A stretch of 64,000 nt of DNA from Fragilaria crotonensis. Taxonomy: Eukaryota > Bacillariophyta > Fragilariophyceae > Fragilariales > Fragilariaceae. Of this stretch, positions 23,743-34,974 are shown in pieces. A program made the position numbers and the translations under genes. Location: contig JAKSYS010000262.1 in the NCBI GenBank assembly GCA_022925895.1, positions 1 to 64,000 on the forward strand. Direction: 5' to 3'. The notes beneath the pieces are model-generated. The model was not told where the DNA came from, did no database searches, and saw only the letters and a list, made by a program, of their open reading frames with translations. Within the stretch, counting starts at the first letter, position 1; each line of letters starts with the position of its first letter.

Positions 23743-26302
23743 GCTGAATTAGCAGGATATCGTTCCAGGTTCCTTGATCCAAGTAGCCGCTGCTGATAGA
23801 CTGGTAACTGGTAGTACGATGTTCGAATACAAGATTGATCTCAACAGGACGGCGATAGACGTCAAGACTCAAATAACTGTGAAAGCTCAAAGATCGAGGA
23901 AGAATTAATGATGTCAATGGAGCACTCCTAGTCTCACACGCTCACTCTCGCGTTGATCAGCTACACCAATACGAGTTGCACAAGAGTTCTTTGTTATGGC
24001 AGGTCGGAAATGCGAGATACGATATGCGATCACCAAAGATGAGATGTTCAACTATCCTGCAGTATTCTGACTTGTGACGCTCGGTGTACGTTGCTAAGAA
24101 CTTAAGAATATGCATGTGCAGTACACAGAACACACAAACAACCAGAACTTGAGATTTGAGATCCTCCGGAACACCCGCGTCAAAGGCTGGATCGTTTTAA
24201 AGCTTTCTCACGAACTCTGGCCTCTGACACGCTTCTGGAGGTTAGCGGTAAGCCCCACTCAGAATTGATGGAACTTGGAGTACCTGGTACCACGATGACA
24301 TCAGGATGACGTCCTTGTGTTTCGCAGTGACAGCTATCGAGAAAACTCTTCGTATGACATTTCATAGGTCCACTCTATCACTATATATGCGTACACTACT
24401 ACTTGTAGAAGAATTCGGTCTTCTACAGTAGTATGATATATGCATCAGGGATTGGAAGTAAATAACCACCGGTACCGGTAACCAAATACCGACGGTATTA
24501 TACTGTACCACTACTGTGATTTTTAAAATGCCCAATAACTGGTTACCTGCAAGTTGCAATATACCAATCAGTAACCAGGACCCATGGTTATTTTCTACTG
24601 AGTTTAGTCGGTAGTCGGTAGTATTTTGAATTCCGGTGTTCGGGAATACCAGCCTGAATTTCTATAAATGTTCTGTCCTGCATCAGTGTGTATACGGTTC
24701 ATTTCTGTACTGTAGTACTGCAGTTTACTGTTACTGTAGTGTTTTTACTACCATTATACCTACCGGACGAAACCAATGGAACTGAGAAAGTACTGCGCTT
24801 CCAAAAATGAAGAGAAGTTATATTTATACCGGACTGAAGGATTTTTCAATACCAAAATACCTCCCAGTGCAACAGCACAATACCATTCTACCTACCGGAG
24901 GACTGTAATACCAGATTCAACGTGGGACAGTATTATTTTTCCAATCCCTGATATGCATACTGAAATTGAGTGGAGGTGTCAATACTACGACAAGTACCGG
25001 TACATGAAGCATATATTCCAGAGTTCAGGGATAAAGATGTACAGTACAGTAGATGTATGATGCACTCAACTCCGAGCATGCTTTTAGAGATTTCCAGTAC
25101 CGGTAGCTTTCACTCCGAACTCAGAACCGATTCTGAGTCAAAGCTACAGTACTGTAGCGGTAGAGTAAAAGGATTGTTTACTCAACAGTACTTGCTAATT
25201 GCACTGTACACTATAGAGTAACCGAAATTTGCCGAATTTCGCCTACCTGCCTTAGCTTGCCTATCATCGACGTGTTCCTTTCATCATAATTGAACTCCGC
25301 AAGGACCATCATTTTAGTGCCGCAGCTCCTCAAGACCACACAGTTGCTAGTACAAAAAAGACTTCAATCCTCAGCAGAAGAAATCCATTCATCTGCATAG
25401 AACAAACAGCATGCAACACAATGAGAGGGTCTGAAATGATTGCTGAATCCAACATGGAACAAGGGACATAACTTCAGATTTAAAATTTTGTCCATCTTGC
25501 TGTTGTTAGGATAACAGAGGTGGCTGCATGCAAGGTTTGGCTCCTGCAAAAGGTAGGTTTCTTTACGGTCAACGAATTGCATTTGTGATGAGACTCGAGT
25601 TTTGCTGCCAAGACTTGAACAAATCAGGAACCAACCTCAACATTGACATCTCAACAATGGTAAAACTTCAAACTAGTTCTTGAGTTCAAGACTTTGTCAA
25701 ATTCATATAAGTGGTTACAATGATATAAACAAGATGTGCTGGCTGTGCAAAGTTTGGTTGCACAAGATGAGAGTCTTCACTGTCAAAGAAATCAAGTATT
25801 TCTGACAAGACTTTATCAAATTAGAAACCAGCATCAACATTGATATCTCAACAAAGCAATACATAAGACTATTAGACAACTTTGCCAGAGAATACTTGTT
25901 GGTTACGTCCTCAACAAGCCATATGCGAAGCATGGTTCTTGTAAATACTTCCGTAGACACTTCAGTACTGGGGCATCTAGGGCATAGCCCGTTTCCACCA
26001 CGAGCTCCTGGTTCCTAACTCAAACCCTGTCACAACGTCACGACATACGTGGTATATACTTGTAGAACATGAATGTCATACTCCCGAACCCGTGCGTGGC
26101 AGGAGGGCAACTGGATCCAACAAGACAACAGGACACAGCCCAAACCGCATCATTTCAGTCACATCCACGTATCGATAGTAATCATATCCACATATCTACG
26201 ACTACTACACAGCGAAACAGGGTTAACTGCACAGCTGCAAAGCCACTGTTTTTGCTTTGATTGTACCGACGACTTGCATCTGAAAACAAACGAACGCGCA
26301 CC
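23743..26302. other. 2.5 kb intergenic region
   Basis: No gene is supported. From about 24260 to 25220 the DNA is rich in GTAC, ACCGGT and TACTGTA motifs. From about 25360 to 25960 it changes character: two stretches near 25522-25660 and 25740-25855 are a diverged direct duplication (shared pieces include AACATTGA and ATCTCAACAA), possibly an old repeat remnant. The final 300 bases should contain the metacaspase promoter. Confidence 0.5.
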
Positions 26303-27558
26303 ATGGCCTCCAGTTTCGACGCTCAAGTTGAAAAGAGCATCCCAGCCGAGATCCATATGATCTCGGGATCTCATGATTCTCAAAGTAAGTACAAGTACTG
26401 TAGTACTTTACCTACCGGAAACTACGTGTACCCCTGGTAGTTGTAGGAACCGATGAATGATGAGCGAATCAGCTTTTTACGTCCCACGTCAATTGCTTCA
26501 CCAAGATTCTCCATGGTCGTCGTTGGAGTATCGCATATTCTTGGTTTTGATGGCATGGCACGCAGAAGCATCACAAACTAACACGCGCTGCCCTCTTCAT
26601 CTCGTGTGAATCGAATCACAGCCAGTGCCGACGTGAGCAACGTATCCCAATTTCAACTCCCCGACCCTGCTGGCCGTGCAGGTGGCGCTTGTACGTCTGC
26701 AATTTTGCAGGTTTTGTATAAGGACAAGCATCAACAGGCTGAGAGTTTGACGTGGGTCGAGCTCTTGCGTCGGATGCGTTCCGTCTTGCTCAATATGGGA
26801 TTTGATCAAGTTCCCCAGTTGACGTCCTCCCGATTGATTGATGTACACAAGCCCATGTACATTGTTCCACCCGGATCGAACGGTACGAGGCGAGCGATTC
26901 TTATCGGCATTAACTACAAAGGACAGCAGGGACAGTTGAGTGGATGTCACAATGATGCGTCCAACATTGGAGAGTTTCTCGAGAGGGTGCACGGATTTTC
27001 GCGATCCAACATGCTCATCCTTATGGATGATGGTAAGAATCATTCTCCTACGAAGGACAACATCATCAATGCCTTTAAACGGATTGCAGACTACAGCAAA
27101 GCCGGAGATGTCGTATTTCTTCATTATTCTGGTGAGTGCCCTTCTATCAAGTAATGTGAGGATCAATTCCAACTAAGCACAATGACAAGTTTCTAACACA
27201 TGCATCATTCCATGGCTCTTTTCTCTCGAAATGGGTAGGCCACGGCAGTCGTGTTCGAGATCAAGATGGCGACGAAGACGACGGGTATGACGAAACATTG
27301 GTTCCCGTCGATTTCCAGCGCAGCGGCCAGATTCGCGACGATGACATTTTCAAGATTCTCGTCCAACCCCTTCGTGCAGGCGTCACCATGACCTGTTTGA
27401 TGGATTGTTGCCATTCCGGCACTGTCTTGGATTTGCCATATCGCTTTACTGCCGATGGCGATGTCATGCAGCGCAATGACAGGTTTCAACTCTTCGACAG
27501 CCCTGAGGGTGCCATTGCTGCTGCCTGTTGTCTTTGCACTGTTGTCTTGCATACTTGA
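26303..27558 (+). CDS. Type III metacaspase
   Basis: Three exons, 26303-26384, 26622-27131 and 27239-27558, use GT..AG introns of 237 and 107 bases and give 303 residues with an exact reading frame. The exon junctions create DSQTSADVSN and HYSGHGSR. The p10-like block with DSQTSADVSN and [12 protein letters not shown] comes first (residues 20-60). The p20 block follows, with the catalytic histidine in SGHG (H199) and cysteine in DCCHSG (C255). This p10-before-p20 order defines type III metacaspases of algae with secondary plastids, which are Ca-dependent Arg/Lys-specific cysteine proteases linked to stress and cell-death responses. An acidic loop ([12 protein letters not shown]) lies between the catalytic residues. 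The EME1-like gene ends 78 bases downstream on the other strand. Confidence 0.88.
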
Positions 27559-27635
27559 CGCGTAAAGTGATGGTGAGCAGTTTAAGTAGTGCCGAGATTA
27601 ACTGATTGTAGGTTTACCGCGAATTTCACCTTGCC

Positions 27636-29067
27636 CTACAACAACAGTTCATTCCGATTGTCGCATGTCATTGTCCTGTATATCTGTTCCGACAATTTCT
27701 TGCGGTGCCCTCGTTCACCAAACAAGTGTGCCACCATATGTTCCTTAGGGGAGTCGTCGTCTTCCCCCAGGACAGCTCCAGGTGCCGTCGCACCTACAGG
27801 CTTCTGATAGGCCTGCCAGAGCGATCTAGCCGTCGGATAGTACTGTGCCAGTTGTTCAGCACGAGCGGCACTCATTCGTGGAATTTGTTGCAACATGCGT
27901 ATCCATGCATCCTGAGCACGAGCTAGGGGAGGCGCCGTGGCAGGTAGGGCGCATTTTAGTTTCCGGACACAGTCCAATTCCGTCACCTGTTGGGCATAGG
28001 GTTGTTCGGAAATGGCACGAGCCAGATCACGCAGGAATTCAATCAATTGGTTTTCGGATTTCAGGATTTGGCATTCGACGCAGAAGGCCACTTGCAGCCA
28101 AACAAGTGTCGTTGATGTCGCCTTCAGTGACCAAATGCCACCGTTGGGCCTGGGATGCAGCGTTCCAGTGACGACGAATCGTATCAATGATGCCAGGCAA
28201 CAGAACAATTTTCGTTTCTTGGAAGCCTTCCAATTGTTTCCATGAGGCGTAAATCTCCTCCAACCATTCTTCGAGTCGTGGGTAGTCATCTTCTAATTCC
28301 GATCGTTCTAACAATCTCAGAAAGTCATCTGGATCCGAGAATACAATCAGAAGACGGTCGACAAGTTGATAGCCATCGGCATTGACATCCTGAAACGCCC
28401 GGATTGCGGCCTTGGCACCGCCTGCAAGATAATCTCGGCGGAGAAAATGAATGGCTCTCTTGTCAACTCCTTCTGTTTCCATCACATGAGGACGCGTTTG
28501 GATCAGTGTGGTCCACGCCTCTTCAGACCAGCTTTGTCTCAATGCTGGGTGCAGGAGGAGTCCAACTTCTTCCTTGGCAAACTTGCCAGAGATCTGTTGT
28601 GCCGCCAATTTTCGATTCAGCTTGTCCTCTTTAAGAGAAATTCGCTGCGATTCGCGTTCTTGTCGCTCATTTTCTCTGAGCACTTCCTTTTCTCTCTTTC
28701 GCCGTTGCAATTCGAGCTCCTTGAGACGTCGACGCTCTGCGGTGGCAAGCTGGCGTTCGAGTGCCTTGTCCGGTGATTTGTGTGCTTTCGGACGCAGGCG
28801 TTTTGCAGCCAACGACTCGACGTGAGTAGTACTGTCGTCATCGTCAGAAGAAGGAGAGTCGATCCGCGCGACTCTTGGTCGTCGTTTGGCAACAGTTGGT
28901 TTTGAAAAGATGGACTCGGTCGGAATGTCAAAATCTGAATCATCCGAGGAGGATTTCACGGATAATGCAGCACTGGCCTTCGACTTCTTTTTCGCTGGCA
29001 ACACCACCAAACTATCATCAGAGGACGATGAATCGGAGGAAGAAAGGAGGCTAATGGGGTCTGTCAT
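27636..29067 (-). CDS. EME1/MMS4-like partner of the MUS81 junction endonuclease
   Basis: The ATG at 29067 opens an acidic, Ser-rich N-terminus, then a long charged coil (ALERQLATAERRRLKELELQ). An ERCC4-like region follows, including GIIDTIRRHWNAASQAQRWHLVTEGD and, after a break, WLQVAFCVECQILKSENQLIEFL. The end has a helix-hairpin-helix-type segment LQQIPRMSAARAEQLAQYYPT. No ERKxxxD nuclease motif is seen, as expected for the non-catalytic partner. With MUS81 it cleaves branched DNA in recombination and fork repair. The frame shifts at AAA 28100-28102 (plus strand), one base longer than the conserved reading needs; the first frame otherwise ends at 28039. Expected length is about 476 residues. 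The assignment rests on domain order; a diverged MUS81/XPF relative is the alternative. Confidence 0.65.
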
Positions 29068-29412
29068 TGGTCATTCCGTCATTTCCGAATGGATTTCTGG
29101 TTACGTTTCGCTTTTTCATGTGTAATGAAATCGTGCCATGTGAAAAGTTTCCAAAATTCAAATCTGGAATTTGTCCGAGGAGTACACGCGACAAGTACAA
29201 GTACCGGAATCTATGCAGTACGACGTAGGAGAGTAATCCATGATACTGTACTATGGAATACTCCTGCTACTGGAGTACTACTAGCACATAAATTAAAGTC
29301 TACCGTACTCGCAGTACTGTACCTGGTAATCAATGAATGTGCACTTTTGTCGTGTACTACAGTATAGTAGAACCCAAGGTAATACGTGCTACTCGGAGCA
29401 GGGATGCGCACA
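29068..29412. other. GTAC-rich upstream spacer of the EME1-like gene
   Basis: This is 345 bases rich in GTAC, TACTGTAC and ACTCC motifs, without any supportable coding frame. It holds the EME1-like promoter and ends at the large foldback repeat. Confidence 0.4.
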
Positions 29413-31018
29413 ATAATATCCTACTATATTATAAATTAATTGTGTGCGTGCGTGAGTCCGTGTGTTACGGAGTATGACCACTCTGGGGTACTGGATGAAA
29501 TGCATACAGTGGTCTCATACTCGGAGTATATGTCATACGTCATACATGCATACTGTACTAAAACTCGGAGTATGAATATATGTCATACATGCATACTGGA
29601 GTACTCCGTAAGTACGTTGTTGCGTCACCAGTGCGTGCGTCTTTTACGGAGTATGACCACTCTGGGGTACTGCACTACTTGCGTATAGTACTGAACTGTA
29701 CAAACAGTAACTACGGAGCTTCGCCAGGGTTGAGTACTGAAAGTAAACAGTAACAGTAAAAGTAGTGGTACGGAGTACGACCAGGTTGGGGGTACTGTAC
29801 GTCCAGTTTCCTGTAGTAGACACTCCGATCAAATGTGAGGTACCCACTAGTTGTCAATATATTGCAATACACGTTTCTTGCAATACAATATATTGCAATA
29901 CTCGTTTATGCCAATACAATATATTGGTATTGTGATTCGAACCAATACAATATATTGTATTGTCAGGACAAACCAATACAATATATTGTATTGTCAGGAC
30001 GAAGCAATACAATATATTGTTAACAATATATTGCAATACAATATATATTGTGCACATCACGGTGCACATCCCTTGTGATCCTGAGATACAGTTGTATTAG
30101 TACAGTGCTGTACTTCGAGTACACCAGTAACACCAAACAGTCGCTGCTTTTGCACGTATCCGTCAGTATCATCCTACTTACAATATATTGTACAATATAT
30201 TGCAATACTTGTCAACGACAATACAATATATTGGTATTGTAAGATGAACCAATACAATATATTGTATTGTCAGGTCGGACCAATACAATATATTGTATTA
30301 TCAGATCGAACCAATACAATATATTGTATTGCCAGATCGAACCAATACAATATATTGTTAACAATATATTGCAATATATCCTACTATATTATAAATTAAT
30401 TGTGTGTGTGTGCGTGCGTCTGCCTGTTATGGAGTATGACCACTCTGGGTACTGGACCGAATACTGTCTGAATTTTTGGAGCTGCCAGGTTGGAGTACCG
30501 AAAGTAAACAGTAAAGTGCGCAGGGTACGGAGCACCACCAGGCGGGGAAGAACAGACGTTCATTTTGTAGGATGACTCTGATCGAATAGGAAATTCCACT
30601 AGTTATAATACAACTAGTGGGTACTGGGCTACTTGACCTGGAGTGTCTACTACAGGAAACTGGATGTACAGTACCCACAACCTGGTCGTACTCCGTACCA
30701 CTACTTTTACTGTTACTGTTTACTTTCAGTACTCAACCCTGGCGAAGCTCCGTAGTCTTTCTGTTTGTACAGTTCAGTACTATACGCAAGTAGTGCAGTA
30801 CCCCAGAGTGGTCATACTCCGTAACAGACGCACGCACTGATATCCATGTATTCATATGACATATACTCCGAGTATGAGACCACTGTACTGCGCATTGCGC
30901 ACAGTGAAAAAATTCTGACAGTATTCATTTGATCCAGTACCCCAGAGTGGTCATACTCCGTAACAGACGGACGCACGCACACAATTAATTTATAATATAG
31001 TAGGATATATTGTTGCGC
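29413..31018. repeat. 1.6 kb foldback element with three related arms
   Basis: The left arm (about 29413-29862) is matched in inverted orientation by the right arm (about 30604-31018). Shared blocks include TATTATAAATTAATTGTG, TATGACCACTCTGGGGTACT, GCTTCGCCAGGGTTGAGTAC and TTTCCTGTAGTAGACACTCC. A third, shorter copy in the left-arm orientation lies at about 30370-30600. No protein is encoded. Foldback DNA transposons and MITEs have such structure; no clear target duplication was found. Confidence 0.8.
29855..30400. repeat. AT-rich hairpin array (AATACAATATATTGTATT)
   Basis: Two clusters (about 29860-30045 and 30180-30380) consist of many copies of the palindrome CAATACAATATATTGTATTG or shorter forms, separated by 7-10-base linkers such as TCAGGAC. 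They form the centre of the foldback element. Each unit can form a hairpin. Confidence 0.85.
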
Positions 31019-31211
31019 ATCCCTCTCTGAGTACTCCGTTGTACTTGTACCAGTACCAGGTACCGTACAAGAAGAACGTTGATCCGAAGTCGGATTTTCA
31101 TCACACCGAGTTCCCCCCAACAGTCAACGGTAACAGTAGAACAGTGGCAAGTGACCAGTAGGAAATCCCACAGCACAATCAAACTCCGCAGAAGTCACAA
31201 AGAAATCGACG

Positions 31212-31668
31212 ATGCTCTCTAAGGTGCTGTCACCAACGACAGGAAGAATAGCATCGCCATTTGCAAAGTTACTGATTCGTACCATGACCTCGGTAGCAGC
31301 ATCCATCGAATTCAAACTGACCAAAGAGCTTCAACCACTGCACCTAGAAATCCGCAATGAATCCCATATGCACAACGTTCCCAAAAATTCTGAACACATT
31401 TCAAGGTAATTGTCGTTAGCGACCAATTCGCAAACTCCCAACACCCTTGCAGCGACATCGTCGAGTTAATGAAATCTTGAAAGAAGAATTGCAAGGTCCT
31501 GTGCATGCTCTTTCGATTGTGACCAAGACGCCGGAACAGTGGAAAAGCATGCAAGAGAGCGGCGCAGAAATTGGAGCGTCGCCAAAGTGTAGAGGAGGGG
31601 ATGGAAGCTTGCCGCCGAAAGGAGGAGTGGAGTTTAAGATAGTATCAAAGTTGATTACCGTTAGTTAA
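31212..31668 (+). CDS. BolA-like protein
   Basis: The ATG at 31212 gives a basic, hydroxylated N-terminus (MLSKVLSPTTGRIASPFAKL) that may be an organelle presequence. The BolA fold shows as LQPLHLEIRNESHMHNV, then HFKVIVVSDQFANS and RHRRVNEILKEEL..PVHALSIVTKTPEQW. The family works with monothiol glutaredoxins in handling Fe-S clusters in mitochondria, plastids and cytosol. Two one-base contractions in A runs (near 31392 and 31443) break the frame while every conserved residue is kept, so I infer assembly error and an intact gene of roughly 150 residues. It converges with the isocitrate dehydrogenase gene. The C-terminus beyond TPEQW is variable and Gly/Lys-rich. Confidence 0.82.
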
Positions 31669-31897
31669 ATTTTACGTTAAGTATGGCCATGAGGTACGCT
31701 GCTTTCATCGCCATATGTCGTGATGGCTACAACGGCCAAATTGACAATCGTTAGGGATTCAACTAGAACGAGTGCGATAAGGCCAAAGTATTCTTCTCTT
31801 AGTCCATCACCTAGTATCCTATGCAAATCAAAATCAAGTGCACCAAACAAAAATTCAAGTCCAATCTTCGACGTAGGTGTGGAGGAACAACATTCCA

Positions 31898-33884
31898 TTA
31901 GACATCAGGATTCTTCACCTTCGCTGCCTTCGTCGGTGCGACACCCATCTTGACCAGCATTCTAGTAAACTCCACAATATCAATTTGTCCGTTTCCATCC
32001 ACGTCGTATGTGTCAAATAGTGTCTTGACAGCATCTTCATCAACAGAGAAGTTACGACGGAATTCACGAGACGGCTCCGACAAGGTGGGAGGCGGAGCTT
32101 CATCCAATTGAGCGGCCAAATATCGATTCAATCTCCATTCCACCTTGTCAATAAATGCTTCAGTCGAAAATCCGGATGGACCAGACATATCCTTGGTACC
32201 TTGACCATATCTGAAAGTGTTGTGAATTGCCCTTCGCAACGTTTCCGTGAAGTTGAGCACCTTGTCCTTGACAGCCTGCTTTTCGGAGCTCTCGGGATGA
32301 GCATCGGCATCGAGCATGGCGGCATGATTCATCGCACCAATCATTGCCTCAACCAAACCCAGGATTCAAAGACGTTTCTTGACCAGCCAAATGCGCATGC
32401 CAGAGATCAGACACAGTGCCGTGGGAGGCTTCGAATTCCTTGATAAGTCTGCCATCATCAGTGACACCAACGAGGTTAGAGGTGATGAAACCAGGAGAAC
32501 GATGCACTTGAGCAATCTGATCAGTCAACATATCTCCGTCGTAGTTGTGAGCGGCCATTCCAAAACCGCCATCAGTCCAACGAATCAACTGCATAGTTGC
32601 AGCATCGGAGATGAGATGTTGCAGCTCCCTCCGCATCTTTCCAGCAAGCCAGCTTTGAGGAACTGCTCCTTGTATTCAGCATCGAAGATTTCTTTCATAG
32701 TGGCCCAGAATCCCTCCTGCCACTTGAAGACAGTTTTCTTGGTAACCACGTAGGAGTGATGCCAGCTTCGAAGCAACGCTTGAAAACAAATGAGCAAGCG
32801 GTTTGACATTGTCGTAAGGGTTGTGATAGACGACTACAACGTTGTTGTCATCCGTCAGCCTCTCTTGTCGACAATGAATGGAGCGTCTCCATCGGACGGT
32901 AGATAGTGGTCAACAACGTTCCGCGCCCAACTTTGTTCCAACCTGCTCCGTACTCTCCCCAACAGCATGTCGCTCGAAGAAAACAGGCTTCTTGTACCCA
33001 AGTTCAATCCCATCAATATGAATTGTATCACGGCTGATGGTGATACCATTCCAACCGCGTCGCATGGCTCCATTCGGAGATCCGTAACTCTTCGAGAGTC
33101 CCATTTCCTTCACTTGCAGGGCAGAGGGAGTAATGGTTGGTTCCTTGAAAATGGCACCAATTCGAGAGCCGGCTTCGACAGCGTCATGTAAGACTTTATC
33201 GTTGGAAGCATCGCGAGCCTTGCAGGACAAGTCGTATCGTTCCCAAGTCGACGTATCGAAGTATGGCTCAATCCACTGCTTTACGATAAGATTGCAGGCA
33301 TAGTTGGTCATCTCTTCTCCACTGATGTATACCATAGGTGGTGCCAGGACTTTCTGACCTGGAACCAGAGTCGACTTGAATCTGAAAAATGATTGGAATG
33401 GGCCATGATTGGAAGTGCCTGAAGGGCGAAATGAAAATGTGAGTCGTCGACAATGGGATAGACTTTGCTCCGACACAGAGATTGCGAAAAAAGTCGATAG
33501 TGACGTCAACGAGCGACCGATAAAGGATTCTGGTTCGAAATCGCCTTAACGGCATCGTGAAGATATCGGTGCAGATATGGTGATCAAGGATATGGGCACA
33601 GATGCTACGATCATACGAGTCGTAGCGATTAACAGCGGCATGACGATGCAAATACAATCGCTTTGGAATGGCGCCGGTGGAAGGATCGCTTAGAAGAAAG
33701 ACGAATCGAATTCGGTGCATTGACTTCCACCTGCAGAATCTCTCATTGGGATAATTTTTATCTCCTTTTCTATCTGATAAGCTCCCTAGTAGTACGCATA
33801 GATGCACTCACAGCTAGGCGAGAAGGGTGATGCTCCGCGAACAGCCCCTTGGGCAGCGCGAGATAAGGCGATGCGGAACGCCAT
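31898..33884 (-). CDS. Isocitrate dehydrogenase with C-terminal EF-hand
   Basis: Exon 1 is 33884-33812 and exon 2 runs 33418-31898, with a 393-base GT..AG intron in phase 1. The N-terminus (MAFRIALSRAAQGAVRG) is a likely mitochondrial presequence. The core converts isocitrate to 2-oxoglutarate and CO2; visible blocks are MVYISGEEMTNYA, GSPNGAMRRGWNGITISRDT, AATMQLIRWTDGGFGMAAHNYDGDM and EFEASHGTVSDLW. After about 60 further residues comes a canonical EF-hand loop, DVDGNGQIDIVE, suggesting calcium control of the TCA step. Similar EF-hand enzymes are known in marine algae, from memory mostly NAD-dependent; cofactor use is not settled here. At least five one-base contractions (near 32957, 32904, 32784, 32753, 32627) plus changes near 32862 and 32360 break the frame. 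Confidence 0.85.
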
Positions 33885-34974
33885 GATTGTCGGAGTCCCA
33901 AATCTGGATTTGTGCGTTTCGTTTTCTTCTCCTTTTTTTCTTGCAGATGTCGTTTTCTGATGGTTGTTGGGCGATAGCACTTGTCACTGTTTGGCTGTGA
34001 AGTGCTTCAAGCTGCTGGGCACTGCGCATTTCCACCTCTGCACGGGACCGCGTGAAAACTCAAAAGTGCAAGAATCCTTGCGTTTTTTTTTACCTGGCAC
34101 TGGGTAGTACTTGTACTTGGCACTTGGCACCAGTAAGTATTAACGTACATTTGCTGTCGCCTACTACCGGTAGTAGTCTACTGTACATAGTGCTTGGTTC
34201 TCGTATCCGCATATACCCACAGACGAACATTCCGAATTGCAGTGAAACCAGTACTACCGGTATTGTGCTATGAGACAGAAATGCTTGTTTGGATTTTGGA
34301 TCTTTGAAAATATAACTATTAGGTCTACTGGTAGACCCTACCGGTACATGCGTACCGCGTTCTAATCGAATATAGAATATAGTACTCGGAGTTCGGAGTA
34401 TACGATATACGATACTACAGTACACAGTATGATGCATAAAATGCATATCATAGAGGTACTTCCATCTACTGGCGTACTCTGTAGCAGTGGTGTACTTCGA
34501 CAAATGTTTGTAGGGTACAAGGTACATGTACAAGTATTTGTATCTTGTATCCCTTGTAACTGGCACTTGTATATACTACATGTATATAGTATATACCCAT
34601 ACCCTTTCCAAGATTCTATCATACTTCCCCATTTTCCTACAGTACCATGTAGTACTTTGCGTACCGGCGGGACCAGGCATTAAACATTGAAACATGAGAA
34701 TCGACGGAATTTGTCGAAACGCCGACATGCATGGGGACCACCTGGTACTTGGTGTCAGGTACATAGATGTCATACAACTACAAGAGTACGGGTGCTCTAC
34801 TTTGTATATGCATAGAGACTACAAGTCCAAACTGCCATCCGCCATCCGTTATAAATGCGGTTCTACTGCACCGTAACTACTGTCAGAGTTTAGATGGAAT
34901 AGGCAGAAAGGCAATTAGCAATCGGTAGTCTACCTTTAGGCAATCCGCCAAATTCAGTCATGCAGGAGGTAATT
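33885..34974. other. Intergenic region upstream of IDH
   Basis: This is 1.1 kb without a supportable gene, between the IDH start and the arginase stop. It is rich in GTAC, ACCGGT and TATA-like palindromes (34120-34830), the spacer style common to host genes in this window. Confidence 0.45.

Noticed and set aside
33525-33540. tRNA B-box-like sequence GGTTCGAAATC
   Set aside because: No matching A box or cloverleaf was found; it lies in the IDH intron by chance.
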